From positions 83,549 through 147,548 of the forward strand of contig NZ_WIQU01000007.1 of assembly GCF_015732285.1 (NCBI RefSeq): a DNA stretch of 64,000 nucleotides, read 5' to 3'. This DNA is from Pectinatus frisingensis (lineage in GTDB: Bacteria > Bacillota > Negativicutes > Selenomonadales > Selenomonadaceae). The notes under the pieces are model-generated. The model was not told the DNA's origin. It ran no database searches and saw only the letters and a program-made list of their open reading frames with translations. Position numbers and translations under genes: made by a program. Shown piece after piece: positions 55,338 through 64,000 of this stretch (positions within the stretch are counted from its first letter, which is position 1; every line of letters begins with the position of its first letter).

Positions 55338-57407
55338 ATGCATAGTTTTGAAACCACATTTGGCGGGCGCAGTCTCGTCATAGAAACCGGCAAGATGGCT
55401 AAGCAGGCCAATGGTGCAGTGCTCGTTCGCTATGGTGAAACGGTGGTTATTGTGACGGCTACGGCTTCTGCTGAACCGCGTGAGGGAATTGATTTTTTCC
55501 CTTTGACTGTTGATTATGAAGAAAAAATGTATGCTGTAGGGAAAATTCCCGGTGGATTTATTAAACGGGAGGGGCGTCCGGCTGAATCGGCTATTTTATG
55601 CAGCCGCCTTATCGACAGACCAATCAGACCATTATTCCCTGATGGATTTCGAAATGACGTTCAGATAGTTGCAACAGTACTTTCTGTTGATCAGGATAAT
55701 CCACCAGAAATAGCCGGGATGATCGGGGCTTCAGCAGCACTGTCAATTTCTGATATACCCTTTAAAGGCCCTATTGCTGGTGTTCGTATCGGTCGTATCG
55801 ATGGGCAGTTCATTGTCAATCCAACAGTTGAAGAACGGGCAAAATCTGATTTGAATCTTACTATTGCAGGTTCGCATGATGCTGTCATGATGGTTGAAGC
55901 CGGTGCCAATGAACTATCAGAAGATGTAATTTTGGAAGCTATTTTATTTGGTCATCAGGAAATTAAGAAATTAGTTGAATTTCAGCAGAAAATGGTTGAA
56001 GAATGCGGCAAGGAAAAACGTGTTGTAAAACTATTTCAGCCGCAGGAAGAACTCATTGATAAAATCAGGGCATATGCTTATGACAAGTTGAATACAGCCG
56101 TGCGTGACAGTGATAAACTGCGTCGTGATGAACATATAACTGAAGTTAAAGCTGCGGTTCTTGAGCATTTTCTGGAGGAATATCCGGAATCAACTATGGA
56201 AATAAATGCTGTTTTGCATAAATTGGTGAAAGAAATTGTTCGCCAAATGATTACACATGAAAAAATTCGTCCTGATGGACGGGCAGTAGATGAAGTGCGC
56301 CCGGTAAGCTGTGAAGTGGGATTATTGCCGCGCGTACATGGTTCAGGTTTGTTTACCCGTGGACAGACACAGATTCTCACAATAACAACATTGGGTTCGC
56401 TTGGTGACGAACAGATACTTGATGGATTAGGTACGGAAACAACAAAACGCTATATACACCATTATAATTTCCCCGGCTATAGTGTGGGGGAAGCTCGTCC
56501 TATGAGAAGTCCTGGACGTCGCGAAATTGGGCATGGCGCTTTGGCAGAAAGGGCGCTTGTTCCAGTGATTCCGTCGGAAGAAGAGTTCCCTTATACAATT
56601 CGTCTTGTATCTGAAGTTTTGGAATCGAATGGTTCAAGTTCTATGGGAAGTGTCTGCGGCAGTACGTTATCGTTGATGAATGCAGGTGTTCCTATTAAAA
56701 AACCGGTATCCGGAGTGGCTATGGGATTAGTTAAAGATGGTGATGCTTACACCATTCTCACGGATATTCAGGGTATGGAAGATGCCTTGGGGGATATGGA
56801 TTTTAAAGTTGCAGGGACTGAAGATGGTATAACTGCTATTCAAATGGATATAAAGCTGACCGGAATTACCCGTGAAATATTGGCGGCGGCGTTGGAACAG
56901 GCTAAACGAGGCCGGGCCCACATACTGAGTAAGATGATGGAAACAATCAGTGAACCTGCAGCAGAGTTATCACCATATGCGCCGCGGGTGACAACCATTA
57001 AGATACCTGTTGATAAGATTCGCGATGTTATTGGGCCAGGCGGAAAGATCATCAAAAAAATCATTGATGAAACCGGCGTGCAAATTGATATAGAAGACAG
57101 CGGTGTTGTTCATATAACAGCTGTTGGTGTTGATGCTGCGCAAAAAGCCGTAGATATAATAAAAGATTTGACGCGGGAAGTAGAAGTCGGTGCAGTCTAT
57201 AAAGGGAAAGTAACCCGCATTATGAATTTTGGCGCATTTGTTGAAGTTTTACCGGGTAAAGAAGGTCTTTGCCATATATCACAGCTTGATAAAAAACGTG
57301 TTGGTAAGGTAGAAGATGTTGTCAGTGTCGGTGACGAACTTGAGGTAAAAGTTACGGAAATTGACAGCCAGGGACGAGTAAATCTTTCTCACAAGGTTTT
57401 ATTATAA
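55338..57407 (+). CDS. pnp: Polynucleotide phosphorylase
   Basis: 3'-5' exoribonuclease that degrades RNA phosphorolytically. 689 residues. Two RNase PH domains (about 5-215 and 305-535), the second with [20 protein letters not shown] residues ([17 protein letters not shown]) and [19 protein letters not shown]. Then a KH domain ([15 protein letters not shown]) and an S1 domain ([20 protein letters not shown]). The tail is short. The ATG at 55338 is seven bases after AGGAGG; the ATG one codon earlier is also possible. Confidence 0.97.
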   Translation: MHSFETTFGGRSLVIETGKMAKQANGAVLVRYGETVVIVTATASAEPREGIDFFPLTVDYEEKMYAVGKIPGGFIKREGRPAESAILCSRLIDRPIRPLFPDGFRNDVQIVATVLSVDQDNPPEIAGMIGASAALSISDIPFKGPIAGVRIGRIDGQFIVNPTVEERAKSDLNLTIAGSHDAVMMVEAGANELSEDVILEAILFGHQEIKKLVEFQQKMVEECGKEKRVVKLFQPQEELIDKIRAYAYDKLNTAVRDSDKLRRDEHITEVKAAVLEHFLEEYPESTMEINAVLHKLVKEIVRQMITHEKIRPDGRAVDEVRPVSCEVGLLPRVHGSGLFTRGQTQILTITTLGSLGDEQILDGLGTETTKRYIHHYNFPGYSVGEARPMRSPGRREIGHGALAERALVPVIPSEEEFPYTIRLVSEVLESNGSSSMGSVCGSTLSLMNAGVPIKKPVSGVAMGLVKDGDAYTILTDIQGMEDALGDMDFKVAGTEDGITAIQMDIKLTGITREILAAALEQAKRGRAHILSKMMETISEPAAELSPYAPRVTTIKIPVDKIRDVIGPGGKIIKKIIDETGVQIDIEDSGVVHITAVGVDAAQKAVDIIKDLTREVEVGAVYKGKVTRIMNFGAFVEVLPGKEGLCHISQLDKKRVGKVEDVVSVGDELEVKVTEIDSQGRVNLSHKVLL

Positions 57408-57421
57408 GGCAGGTAATAAAG

Positions 57422-57907
57422 TTGCATATAGTACTTATCGAGCCGCAAATTCCACCAAACACAGGCAATATTGCCCGCCTGTGTGCGGTGACCGGCTGTG
57501 AGCTTCATTTGGTTGAACCTCTCGGATTTTCAACTGATGATAAGCATTTAAAACGAGCCGGGCTTGATTATTGGCATTTTCTTAAGATCCATTTTCATAA
57601 GAATTTTGCTGAAGTTTTACAAGAATATCCGGAGAATATATATCATTATTTGTCGACTAAAGCACCGAATACTTATACTGATGTTTCTTACGGCAAAAAT
57701 GATATGCTGGTGTTTGGACGGGAAGATGCTGGTATTCCTGAGACTATTTTGAAAGGGAATTTGTCTTCTTGTGTACGGATACCGATGATAGATGAAGCTC
57801 GTTCGCTGAATTTGTCTAATTCGGTATCTATTGTGGTTTATGAAGCGCTCAGGCAGCAAAATTTTATCGGTTTGAAAAAGACAAATGATTATCTTGAAAA
57901 AAATTGA
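57422..57907 (+). CDS. trmL: tRNA (cytidine/uridine-2'-O-)-methyltransferase
   Basis: 161 residues, SPOUT knot methyltransferase that modifies the wobble base of tRNA-Leu. Motifs: EPQIPPNTGNIARLC, LVFGREDAGIP and IPMIDEARSLNLSNSVSIVV, the last forming the knot and SAM site. TTG start five bases after AGGTAA. Only 14 bp separate it from pnp and 14 bp from murB, so the three are likely in one operon. Confidence 0.95.
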   Translation: MHIVLIEPQIPPNTGNIARLCAVTGCELHLVEPLGFSTDDKHLKRAGLDYWHFLKIHFHKNFAEVLQEYPENIYHYLSTKAPNTYTDVSYGKNDMLVFGREDAGIPETILKGNLSSCVRIPMIDEARSLNLSNSVSIVVYEALRQQNFIGLKKTNDYLEKN

Positions 57908-57921
57908 TTTAAATATAAGGA

Positions 57922-58848
57922 ATGAGTTTATTGTCACGTATTGACGATTGTATAACAAAATTAAAATCGATTTTACCAGTGGACCATATTTTGCTGCAGG
58001 CGCCAATGTCGGAACAGACTACATTCAAAATTGGCGGTCCGGCTGACTGCCTTATTTTCCCCGGCTCAATTGAAGAAATACAACAAATTATCAGATTGAC
58101 TAAAAAATATGATGTGCCGTGCACAATAATTGGTAATGGTTCTAATATATTAGTACTTGATAAAGGAATACGCGGTATTGTTTTGAAATTCGGCAGGCAG
58201 ATGTCGTATGTACGCTGTACCGATGATTTTATGATTGCGGGCTGTGGGGCATTGTTAGCTGATTTATCAAAATTTGCTGCCTCAAATTTACTTACGGGAT
58301 TCGAGTTCGCTGTTGGTATTCCTGGTAGTATTGGTGGAGCAATATTTATGAACGCGGGTGCTTATGGCGGTGAGATAAAAAATGTAGTTACAGCGGTTAC
58401 TGCAGTCACAGCTGAGGGTAAGATAGTGCGTTATGATGAAGAACAATTAGGATTTGGTTATCGTCAAAGCATTTTTCAAAAAAATGCCAATGTTATTTGT
58501 GAAGTGGAAATCAGTTTAAAAAAGGGAGAAAAGTCTGAGATATTAGCAGCAATGGTTGATTACACACAAAGACGGGAAAATAAACAACCTTTGGAATTAC
58601 CAAGTGCCGGTTCAACTTTTAAGCGGCCGGCTGGGTATTATGCGGGGACTTTAATAGATCAGACTGGATTAAAAGGCTTGAAAGTCGGTGGAGCCCAAAT
58701 ATCGATGAAGCATGCCGGTTTTGTGGTTAATACCGGTAATGCTACAGCGGCTGATGTATTGAATCTTATAGCAGAAGTACAAAAACGTGTCTATGAAAAA
58801 CATGGTGTCAGATTATATCCGGAAGTACGATTGATTGGTGAAAAATGA
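57922..58848 (+). CDS. murB: UDP-N-acetylenolpyruvoylglucosamine reductase
   Basis: Flavoenzyme that makes UDP-MurNAc for peptidoglycan. 308 residues. FAD-binding IGNGSNILV, substrate part GIPGSIGGAIFMNAGAYGGE, FGYRQSIF and LPSAGSTFKRP with the catalytic Ser, and a C-terminal YPEVRLIG with the catalytic Glu. Lacks the type I insert, so it is a type II enzyme. The ATG is very near AAGGA; a TTG three codons later is better spaced and could be the true start. Confidence 0.96.
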   Translation: MSLLSRIDDCITKLKSILPVDHILLQAPMSEQTTFKIGGPADCLIFPGSIEEIQQIIRLTKKYDVPCTIIGNGSNILVLDKGIRGIVLKFGRQMSYVRCTDDFMIAGCGALLADLSKFAASNLLTGFEFAVGIPGSIGGAIFMNAGAYGGEIKNVVTAVTAVTAEGKIVRYDEEQLGFGYRQSIFQKNANVICEVEISLKKGEKSEILAAMVDYTQRRENKQPLELPSAGSTFKRPAGYYAGTLIDQTGLKGLKVGGAQISMKHAGFVVNTGNATAADVLNLIAEVQKRVYEKHGVRLYPEVRLIGEK

Positions 58849-58858
58849 TACTGAATTT

Positions 58859-58907
58859 AAAATCCGAATTTATTAGATGATTTGATTATAATAAATACGG
58901 ATTTTTT
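58859..58907 (+). terminator. Terminator after murB
   Basis: AAAATCCG and CGGATTTTTT flank an inner AATTTATTA/TAATAAAT stem. Confidence 0.75.
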
Positions 58908-58931
58908 AATGTTGCGCGAAGGGGTCAATGT

Positions 58932-60281
58932 ATGGATGAAAATAATGTTGAAATGAAACGTGGTTTAAAAAATCGCCATTTGCAGATGATTGCATTGGGC
59001 GGTTCGATTGGAACAGGCCTTTTCTATGGTTCAGCGCCGGCATTGCAGGCTGCAGGGCCATCACTATCATTGGCGTATATTGTTGGCGGCATAATTATCT
59101 TTTGTGTGATGCGGATGTTGGGTGAAATGGTAGTTGATGAACCGATAGCCGGTTCATTCAGTTATTTTGCCAATAAATATTGCGGAGAGTTTTGGGGTTT
59201 TCTATCTGGTTGGAATTATTGGTTTTGCTATATTTTAGTCAGTATGTCAGAACTTGCGGCTGTCGGTATTTATGTCAACTTTTGGCTGCCGGATTTTCCT
59301 CAGTGGATTGCGGCATTAATTTGTATAGGTATTATTACTGTGGTCAATCTTGTAAATGTCCGTTCGTATGGTGAAGTAGAGTTTGGCATGACCATTATTA
59401 AAATAACAGCGATAATAGCAATGATGATTTTTGGCGGAATTATTATTGCGACACAGCTTGGTCCATTTCCAGAAAATTTTAGCAACCTTTGGGCGCATGG
59501 AGGTTATATGCCGCATGGGTTATGGGGATTTTCTATCTCATTAGTCATTGTCATGTTTTCCTTTGGTGGTATAGAATTAGTCGGTATAACGGCCGGTGAA
59601 GCGGAAAATCCGTCAGTTACCATTCCTAAGGCCATTAATAATGTAATATGGCGCATATTGCTGTTTTATATTGGGGCATGGTTTGTACTTATGGTCATCT
59701 ATCCCTGGGATGAAGTCGGTTTATCCGGCAGCCCCTTTGTAGAAATTTTTTCTAAAATGGGAATTCCGGCAGCAGCTAATTTACTTAATGTGGTAGTTTT
59801 GACGGCAGCCGTTTCCGTATATAATAGTGCTATGTACAGCACATCCCGTATGCTGTATAGTTTGGCTAAACAAAATAATGCACCAAAAGTATTTTCACAT
59901 TTGACGCGCTCCGGTGTTCCGGCGCTGCCAACGTTATTATCTTCGTTAATAACGCTGCTGGCAGTCGTACTTACTTATTTATTTCCTAAGGAAGTATTTA
60001 TGTATCTAATGTCAGTTGTAATCATTGCTATAGTTATAAGTTGGTTCACAATTGTTTTGGTGCATCTCAATTTTCGGCGCAAAAAAAATAAACAAGGAGA
60101 AAAAACCGCGTTTAAGACATATTTTTATCCGTATGACAATTATCTGTGCATTGTTTTTTTCATTTTTGTTATTATTATGATGACACAGATTCCTGACATG
60201 CGTTTAGCAGTTATTATTTTGCCAATATGGATAATACTGCTGACAATCGGTTATGTAATAAAAAAACGTTCAGGATTGTGA
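58932..60281 (+). CDS. Amino-acid permease (AAT family)
   Basis: 449 residues with 12 membrane helices. The APC-superfamily opening is present: MKRGLKNRHLQMIALGGSIG followed by TGLFYGS. GEMVVDEPIAGSFSYFANKY and GGIELVGITAGEAENP are AAT-type signatures. Proton-driven uptake of an amino acid is expected; which one cannot be told. Ribosome site GAAGGGG. Flanked by terminators, so single-gene transcription. Confidence 0.92.
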   Translation: MDENNVEMKRGLKNRHLQMIALGGSIGTGLFYGSAPALQAAGPSLSLAYIVGGIIIFCVMRMLGEMVVDEPIAGSFSYFANKYCGEFWGFLSGWNYWFCYILVSMSELAAVGIYVNFWLPDFPQWIAALICIGIITVVNLVNVRSYGEVEFGMTIIKITAIIAMMIFGGIIIATQLGPFPENFSNLWAHGGYMPHGLWGFSISLVIVMFSFGGIELVGITAGEAENPSVTIPKAINNVIWRILLFYIGAWFVLMVIYPWDEVGLSGSPFVEIFSKMGIPAAANLLNVVVLTAAVSVYNSAMYSTSRMLYSLAKQNNAPKVFSHLTRSGVPALPTLLSSLITLLAVVLTYLFPKEVFMYLMSVVIIAIVISWFTIVLVHLNFRRKKNKQGEKTAFKTYFYPYDNYLCIVFFIFVIIMMTQIPDMRLAVIILPIWIILLTIGYVIKKRSGL

Positions 60282-60329
60282 AATAAAGCCTTATGCTGAC
60301 ATTGCAACATGCCAGCATAAGGCTTTATT
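60282..60329. terminator. Bidirectional terminator between permease and LysR genes
   Basis: AATAAAGCCTTATGCTG pairs perfectly with its complement at 60313-60329 around a 14-base loop. Confidence 0.85.
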
Positions 60330-60330
60330 A

Positions 60331-61191
60331 TTAAAATTTATATTCTTTTACAAAATTGACGAATAATTTTACTATGGGGATATCTTTATTAAAATCATTA
60401 TAAAGCAGCCAGGTTTTTCTGACAAGCGAAGTGCCGGAGGAATCTGTAATACCCAAAGTATGAAGATTGTTAAATCCTTTTATTATATGTGCCGGTAATA
60501 ATGCGTAGCCCAGGCCGTGCACTACCATTTGCTTACAGTTTTCTAAATTGGAAACGTGCATGCTTACCTGAGGTGGCTGTTTATAGTTATCCCGCCACCA
60601 TTTATCCAATTGTGATTTAAGAAGATAATCACTATCGTATTCTATTTTGGGCAGTGCAGGAAGATCGGAAAGCTCGAATGGATTATAATAGGCAGCATAG
60701 ATCGGTTCTTCATAAAGCAGGTATTTGTTTTTGCAGCCGCCATAATCGACACTGGCAAAACCTACCTGTATTTTTTGATTATAAATAAGTGTAAAAATGT
60801 TTTTACTCCAATTGGTAGTTACGCGGTACTTTACTTTTGGGTATTTATTTTTAAATTTTTCTAGTAATATTGGAAGAATATACATTGTCAGATAGTTAGA
60901 TGCACCTATTTCCAAAGTCCCCGAATTTTCACTTAACAGTTCCTGGACTTCATTTTTGATATGGTGCATTTTTTCAATCATGATTACGGCTTGTTTTACA
61001 AGGTATTCTCCTTCAGCGGTAAATTGAATGCCTTTAGTGCTCCGATGAACGATACAGACACTGAATTCGCGTTCAATATGCTGCAATCGGGAGGTCAGAG
61101 CCGGCTGCGACATATAAAGAGCCTGAGCTGCTTTAGTTATATTTTTTTCGGTATACAGCTTTTTTATTATATGCCAATCACGGTCATCCAT
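60331..61191 (-). CDS. LysR-family transcriptional regulator
   Basis: 286 residues. N-terminal winged helix with NITKAAQALYMSQPALTSRL and FTAEGEYL. The C-terminal effector domain starts at GTLEIGASNYLTMYILP. It lies downstream of citF on the same strand, separated by a terminator. It could control the citrate lyase genes or the convergent permease; neither is shown by the sequence. Confidence 0.9.
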   Translation of the reverse strand: MDDRDWHIIKKLYTEKNITKAAQALYMSQPALTSRLQHIEREFSVCIVHRSTKGIQFTAEGEYLVKQAVIMIEKMHHIKNEVQELLSENSGTLEIGASNYLTMYILPILLEKFKNKYPKVKYRVTTNWSKNIFTLIYNQKIQVGFASVDYGGCKNKYLLYEEPIYAAYYNPFELSDLPALPKIEYDSDYLLKSQLDKWWRDNYKQPPQVSMHVSNLENCKQMVVHGLGYALLPAHIIKGFNNLHTLGITDSSGTSLVRKTWLLYNDFNKDIPIVKLFVNFVKEYKF

Positions 61192-61320
61192 TGATATTCA
61201 CTGCCTTTTAAAATAGAGTATTATATATTTAATTTTCGGCATTAAAAGTGAAATATCCTTTTTATGGTATCCTTAAATAATATTAATGGGTTGCCTGGAA
61301 ATAAATGTCATAAAATAAAG

Positions 61321-61364
61321 ATAAAGCGCATCTTGTGTTACATTCAGATAAAAGATGCGCTTAT
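61321..61364 (-). terminator. Terminator after citF
   Basis: ATAAAGCGCATCTT pairs with AAGATGCGCTTAT around a 17-base loop. The minus-strand side continues CTTTATTTTA. The rest of the 202-bp gap shows no gene. Confidence 0.75.
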
Positions 61365-61393
61365 GGTATATACGGTCATTTTAAAAAATGATA

Positions 61394-62950
61394 TTAAATC
61401 AATGGTTTATGGATTACATCGAGAATACTGCCATCCCGGTATTCTATTACGGCAACAATATCATTATCGGCAGTGCTGAGTCTTACGGAATCGGGTTCAC
61501 CGACGAAGCTGTAGGCAATTTTCTGCAGTGCTTCTATGCTCATAATGGGCAATTTACTGTGTTGTAATTTTTTGATGATATCTTTCCTTTTTGGATTGAT
61601 GGCAATACCACGTTCTGTGATGATAACATCTACCAAATCCCCAGGAGTAACTATGTTTTGCACGTGATTTCTGATCATTGGCAGTCTGCCGCGCACAAGA
61701 GGCATTACTATTATCGTGAGAGCAGATCCGGCTGCTGTATCACTGTGCCCGCCTGATGCTCCCATGCATATACCGTTGGAGTCGGTTATTACATTTACAT
61801 TAAAGTCGAGATCAACTTCAGTAGCACTTAGAATGACTACATCGAGATTATTGACTATTGGTCCTGCATTCCATGGGTTGGCATAAAAAGAAGCTGATAT
61901 CTCAAGATGATTAGGGTTTTCTGCCAATGATTTTACGGCAACAGTATCAAATGTTTGAGTGTCATAGCAAGTTTTGAATAAACCATCTTTTAACATTTGG
62001 GCAAAAATACCGGTTATACCGCCAATACCAAATCTACCGGTGATATTATTTGCGGTCATCTTTTCTCTGATAAATTTTGCTGCGGCCAGTGAAGCACCAC
62101 CACTGCCAAGCTGCATTGAAAAATCTTGTTTTAAATAGCCTGTTTCATCCATTAATTGGGTTGCATATTTTGCAATGAGCAGTTGGGTGGGGCTCTTAGT
62201 CATACGTATAGCGCCTGAAGCTATACCGGTTGGATCACCTATAGCTTCAACAGGAACGATATAGTCCACTTGTGTTTGTGGAATACTGCATGGATAGATG
62301 GGGTCGGTCGATAAATTATCTGTAATTAACACGACGTTATCGGCATAAGCACAGTCGATCATTGCATAGCCCATAGATCCAAAAGCTGATTTACCGATGC
62401 GACCGGTGGCATTACCCTGGTAATCACAGGCAGGAGCGGCCATAAAAGCTACATCGATATGCAACTCCCCGGCTTCTATCGCCCGGGCGCGTCCACCATG
62501 TGAACGTATTATTGTTGGCCTTTTTAGCGCTTGGGGATGCATTGTCAGATATTTGCCTAATTGCCCGCGCAAGCCGCTTGATTCTAATGCCGTTATTGTG
62601 CCATTTTTTATATAATCTATAAGAAAATCATGACATGGACTAAGCGAGCTGGATGCTATTGTTATATCCTTTATGCCCTTATCAGCAATGGTTTCCACTA
62701 CCATTTTCATTACATAATCACCATTTCTCAGATGATGGTGAAAAGAAATAGTCTGTCCGTTTTTAAGACCGGTTTTATCAATTGCCTCACTGATAGAAGC
62801 TAATATTTTATTGGTATGAGGTTTACCTGCATGAATTTTTTTCCCAACACCTGTATTTTGTGGTATATATGAAAAAGGACCATTATATAATCTTATGTTA
62901 TTGATTCCTGCAATATGTGCGGGGATTTCACGTCCTGCTGCATTTTTCAT
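61394..62950 (-). CDS. citF: Citrate lyase alpha subunit (citrate CoA-transferase)
   Basis: Swaps acetyl for citryl on the acyl carrier subunit. 518 residues. Signatures: SFHHHLRNGDYVMKMVVE near residue 70, SHGGRARAIEAGELHIDVAF, and ITDSNGICMGASGGHSDTAAG. Its ATGA overlaps the citE stop by four bases, showing translational coupling. Family neighbours act on citrate or citramalate, and the alpha subunits are hard to separate by eye. Citrate fermentation fits an anaerobe. Confidence 0.95.
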   Translation of the reverse strand: MKNAAGREIPAHIAGINNIRLYNGPFSYIPQNTGVGKKIHAGKPHTNKILASISEAIDKTGLKNGQTISFHHHLRNGDYVMKMVVETIADKGIKDITIASSSLSPCHDFLIDYIKNGTITALESSGLRGQLGKYLTMHPQALKRPTIIRSHGGRARAIEAGELHIDVAFMAAPACDYQGNATGRIGKSAFGSMGYAMIDCAYADNVVLITDNLSTDPIYPCSIPQTQVDYIVPVEAIGDPTGIASGAIRMTKSPTQLLIAKYATQLMDETGYLKQDFSMQLGSGGASLAAAKFIREKMTANNITGRFGIGGITGIFAQMLKDGLFKTCYDTQTFDTVAVKSLAENPNHLEISASFYANPWNAGPIVNNLDVVILSATEVDLDFNVNVITDSNGICMGASGGHSDTAAGSALTIIVMPLVRGRLPMIRNHVQNIVTPGDLVDVIITERGIAINPKRKDIIKKLQHSKLPIMSIEALQKIAYSFVGEPDSVRLSTADNDIVAVIEYRDGSILDVIHKPLI

Positions 62951-63864
62951 AATTCTTCCCTCTTCTTTTCAATATCAATACCAGCCGCTTCGGCTTGGTT
63001 TACAACACGTTCCGCCCTGACTACTATTGGTCCGTCAATCATTTTGCCATCTACGGCTAGTACACCTTTATGATTTTTGGTGGAATCTTCGAAAGCGGCG
63101 AGAACTTTAAGGGCATGGTGCAGTTGATTATCATTTGGAGTATAGATGCGATGGACTTCATTGATTTGTTTGGGGTGAATTACAGATTTACCGTCAAATC
63201 CCATATCGCGGCTGTTGGTTACTTCGCGATCAAAGCCTTCCATATCATTAATATCGGAAAATACAGTATCCATACATTGTATTCCGGCATCACGCGCGGC
63301 CATCAGTATTTCCGAGCGCGCATAGTAAAGTTCAATGCCGGTCTTGGTCCGTTGTGTCTTTAGATTGGCGATAAAATCTTCTGCACCGAGTGCAATTGCC
63401 ATCATACGAGGATGTTTGCATATTTCCCGGACATTATAAAGTCCTTTGACACTTTCTATTGCACCGATGATGTTAATGGTACCTTTTGGCCAGTTATTTT
63501 CTTTTTCTACTCGTTCTATTTCGTTGCTTACAAGTTCGACTTCTGAAATATCTTCGACTTTAGGTAAGCGGATCATATTCGGTTTTGCTGGTAAAATGAT
63601 TTTTAAATCATCCATACCGAAAGGTGTCTGGGTTGGGTGATTTATCCGCACGACTGTTTCTGAATGAAACTGCAGCGCCTTAAGGGCATTGGCAACAAGA
63701 TAGCGTGCGGTATCTTTTTCTGTTATTGTTATGGCATCTTCGACGTCGAACATCAAGCTGTCTGCGCCATAAATATCGGCAGAATTTATCATTTTAGGAT
63801 TATTACCGGGAACGAACATCATGGTACGACGCAGTCTGGTTCTGGGATCAGTCATTTCGGTCAT
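62947..63864 (-). CDS. citE: Citrate lyase beta subunit
   Basis: Cleaves citryl-carrier into oxaloacetate and acetyl-carrier. 305 residues, TIM barrel. RRTMMFVPGNNPKM at the start, SLMFDVEDAIT (metal-binding Glu/Asp), ALGAEDFIANL and GFDGKSVIHPKQI are family signatures. The start codon overlaps the citD stop (TAATG). Ribosome site GGGGGA. Confidence 0.96.
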   Translation of the reverse strand: MTEMTDPRTRLRRTMMFVPGNNPKMINSADIYGADSLMFDVEDAITITEKDTARYLVANALKALQFHSETVVRINHPTQTPFGMDDLKIILPAKPNMIRLPKVEDISEVELVSNEIERVEKENNWPKGTINIIGAIESVKGLYNVREICKHPRMMAIALGAEDFIANLKTQRTKTGIELYYARSEILMAARDAGIQCMDTVFSDINDMEGFDREVTNSRDMGFDGKSVIHPKQINEVHRIYTPNDNQLHHALKVLAAFEDSTKNHKGVLAVDGKMIDGPIVVRAERVVNQAEAAGIDIEKKREEL

Positions 63865-64000
63865 TATTGTATCCCCCTTTCAAGAGCGGCGATTACTCTT
63901 GCTTTTATCGTATAATCCCATGCGCCTTTATCTGACACAATAAATTTGACGTCGGTAAATCCTTCATTCTCTGCAGTTTCTTTGATTAAAGCATTTATGT
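63864..64000 (-). CDS. citD: Citrate lyase acyl carrier (gamma) subunit, partial
   Basis: C-terminal 45 codons only; the gene continues beyond the window. The translated end (EGFTDVKFIVSDKGAWDYT, then IKARVIAALERGIQ) matches the CitD tail pattern of DKGA followed by RARV-x3-A. The serine carrying the prosthetic group lies outside. The stop overlaps the citE start. Confidence 0.88.
   Translation of the reverse strand, partial: INALIKETAENEGFTDVKFIVSDKGAWDYTIKARVIAALERGIQ

Noticed and set aside
61394..64000. Citramalate lyase instead of citrate lyase
   Set aside because: The subunits are closely related and cannot be told apart by eye. Citrate lyase was kept as the commoner assignment; no mutase or mesaconase gene is in view.

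Overview
The window is a stretch of A+T-rich bacterial chromosome, densely packed with genes on both strands. The gene set fits an anaerobe of the Negativicutes (Selenomonas/Pectinatus/Megamonas type). Firmicutes-style leader RNAs are present: two T-boxes and an M-box. Anaerobic traits include B12-dependent ribonucleotide reductase, citrate lyase and an H-NOX chemoreceptor with an O2-binding pocket. The taxonomic call is an inference from gene content, not from a marker-gene alignment. I saw no rRNA, tRNA, CRISPR array, insertion sequence or prophage. Layout: 1-2.3 kb holds the minus-strand NAD operon nadA-nadB-(nadC), with a consensus promoter and a 28-bp palindrome upstream. 2.4-7.8 kb holds branched-chain amino acid genes under two T-box leaders: a Leu-type one before leuA, and an Ile-type one before a BASS/PanS-like transporter and ilvD. 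8-14.1 kb holds an EAL-HDOD protein, then DUF134, a NifX-like protein, Mrp ATPase and a phosphopantetheinyl transferase, then galE and a DUF815 ATPase on the other strand. 14.2-18.5 kb holds Hsp20, the H-NOX chemoreceptor and a membrane-anchored pseudokinase. 18.6-24.2 kb is a catabolic locus: a DeoR repressor diverging from mtnK-mtnA-orphan galactitol-type EIIC-class II aldolase. This looks like a DHAP-shunt pathway for methylthioribose or 5-deoxyribose with its own candidate transporter. 24.3-28.3 kb holds a Cof-type phosphatase, thiD, ubiB and aroH. 28.4-32.6 kb is a magnesium operon: promoter, M-box, terminator, 18-codon ORF, second terminator, mgtC, 43-codon ORF with an internal hairpin, then mgtA. 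32.8-35 kb holds three likely envelope-directed enzymes (phospholipase C-like, Tat-exported amidase, polysaccharide deacetylase). 35-46.8 kb holds cstA, a second chemoreceptor, nrdJ, an unknown secreted protein, an HD hydrolase and the cobalamin genes cobQ, cbiA and cbiC. 47-54.7 kb holds gyrB, an MFS transporter, a VanW protein, a PRC-barrel protein and two poorly known proteins. 54.8-58.8 kb holds rpsO-pnp-trmL-murB. 58.9-64 kb holds an amino-acid permease, a LysR regulator and citrate lyase citD-citE-citF. The main unexplained structures are four copies of a 113-138 bp palindromic interspersed repeat (25.3, 32.7, 37.0 and 42.4 kb), the two-terminator magnesium leader with small ORFs, and the orphan EIIC in the methylthioribose operon.
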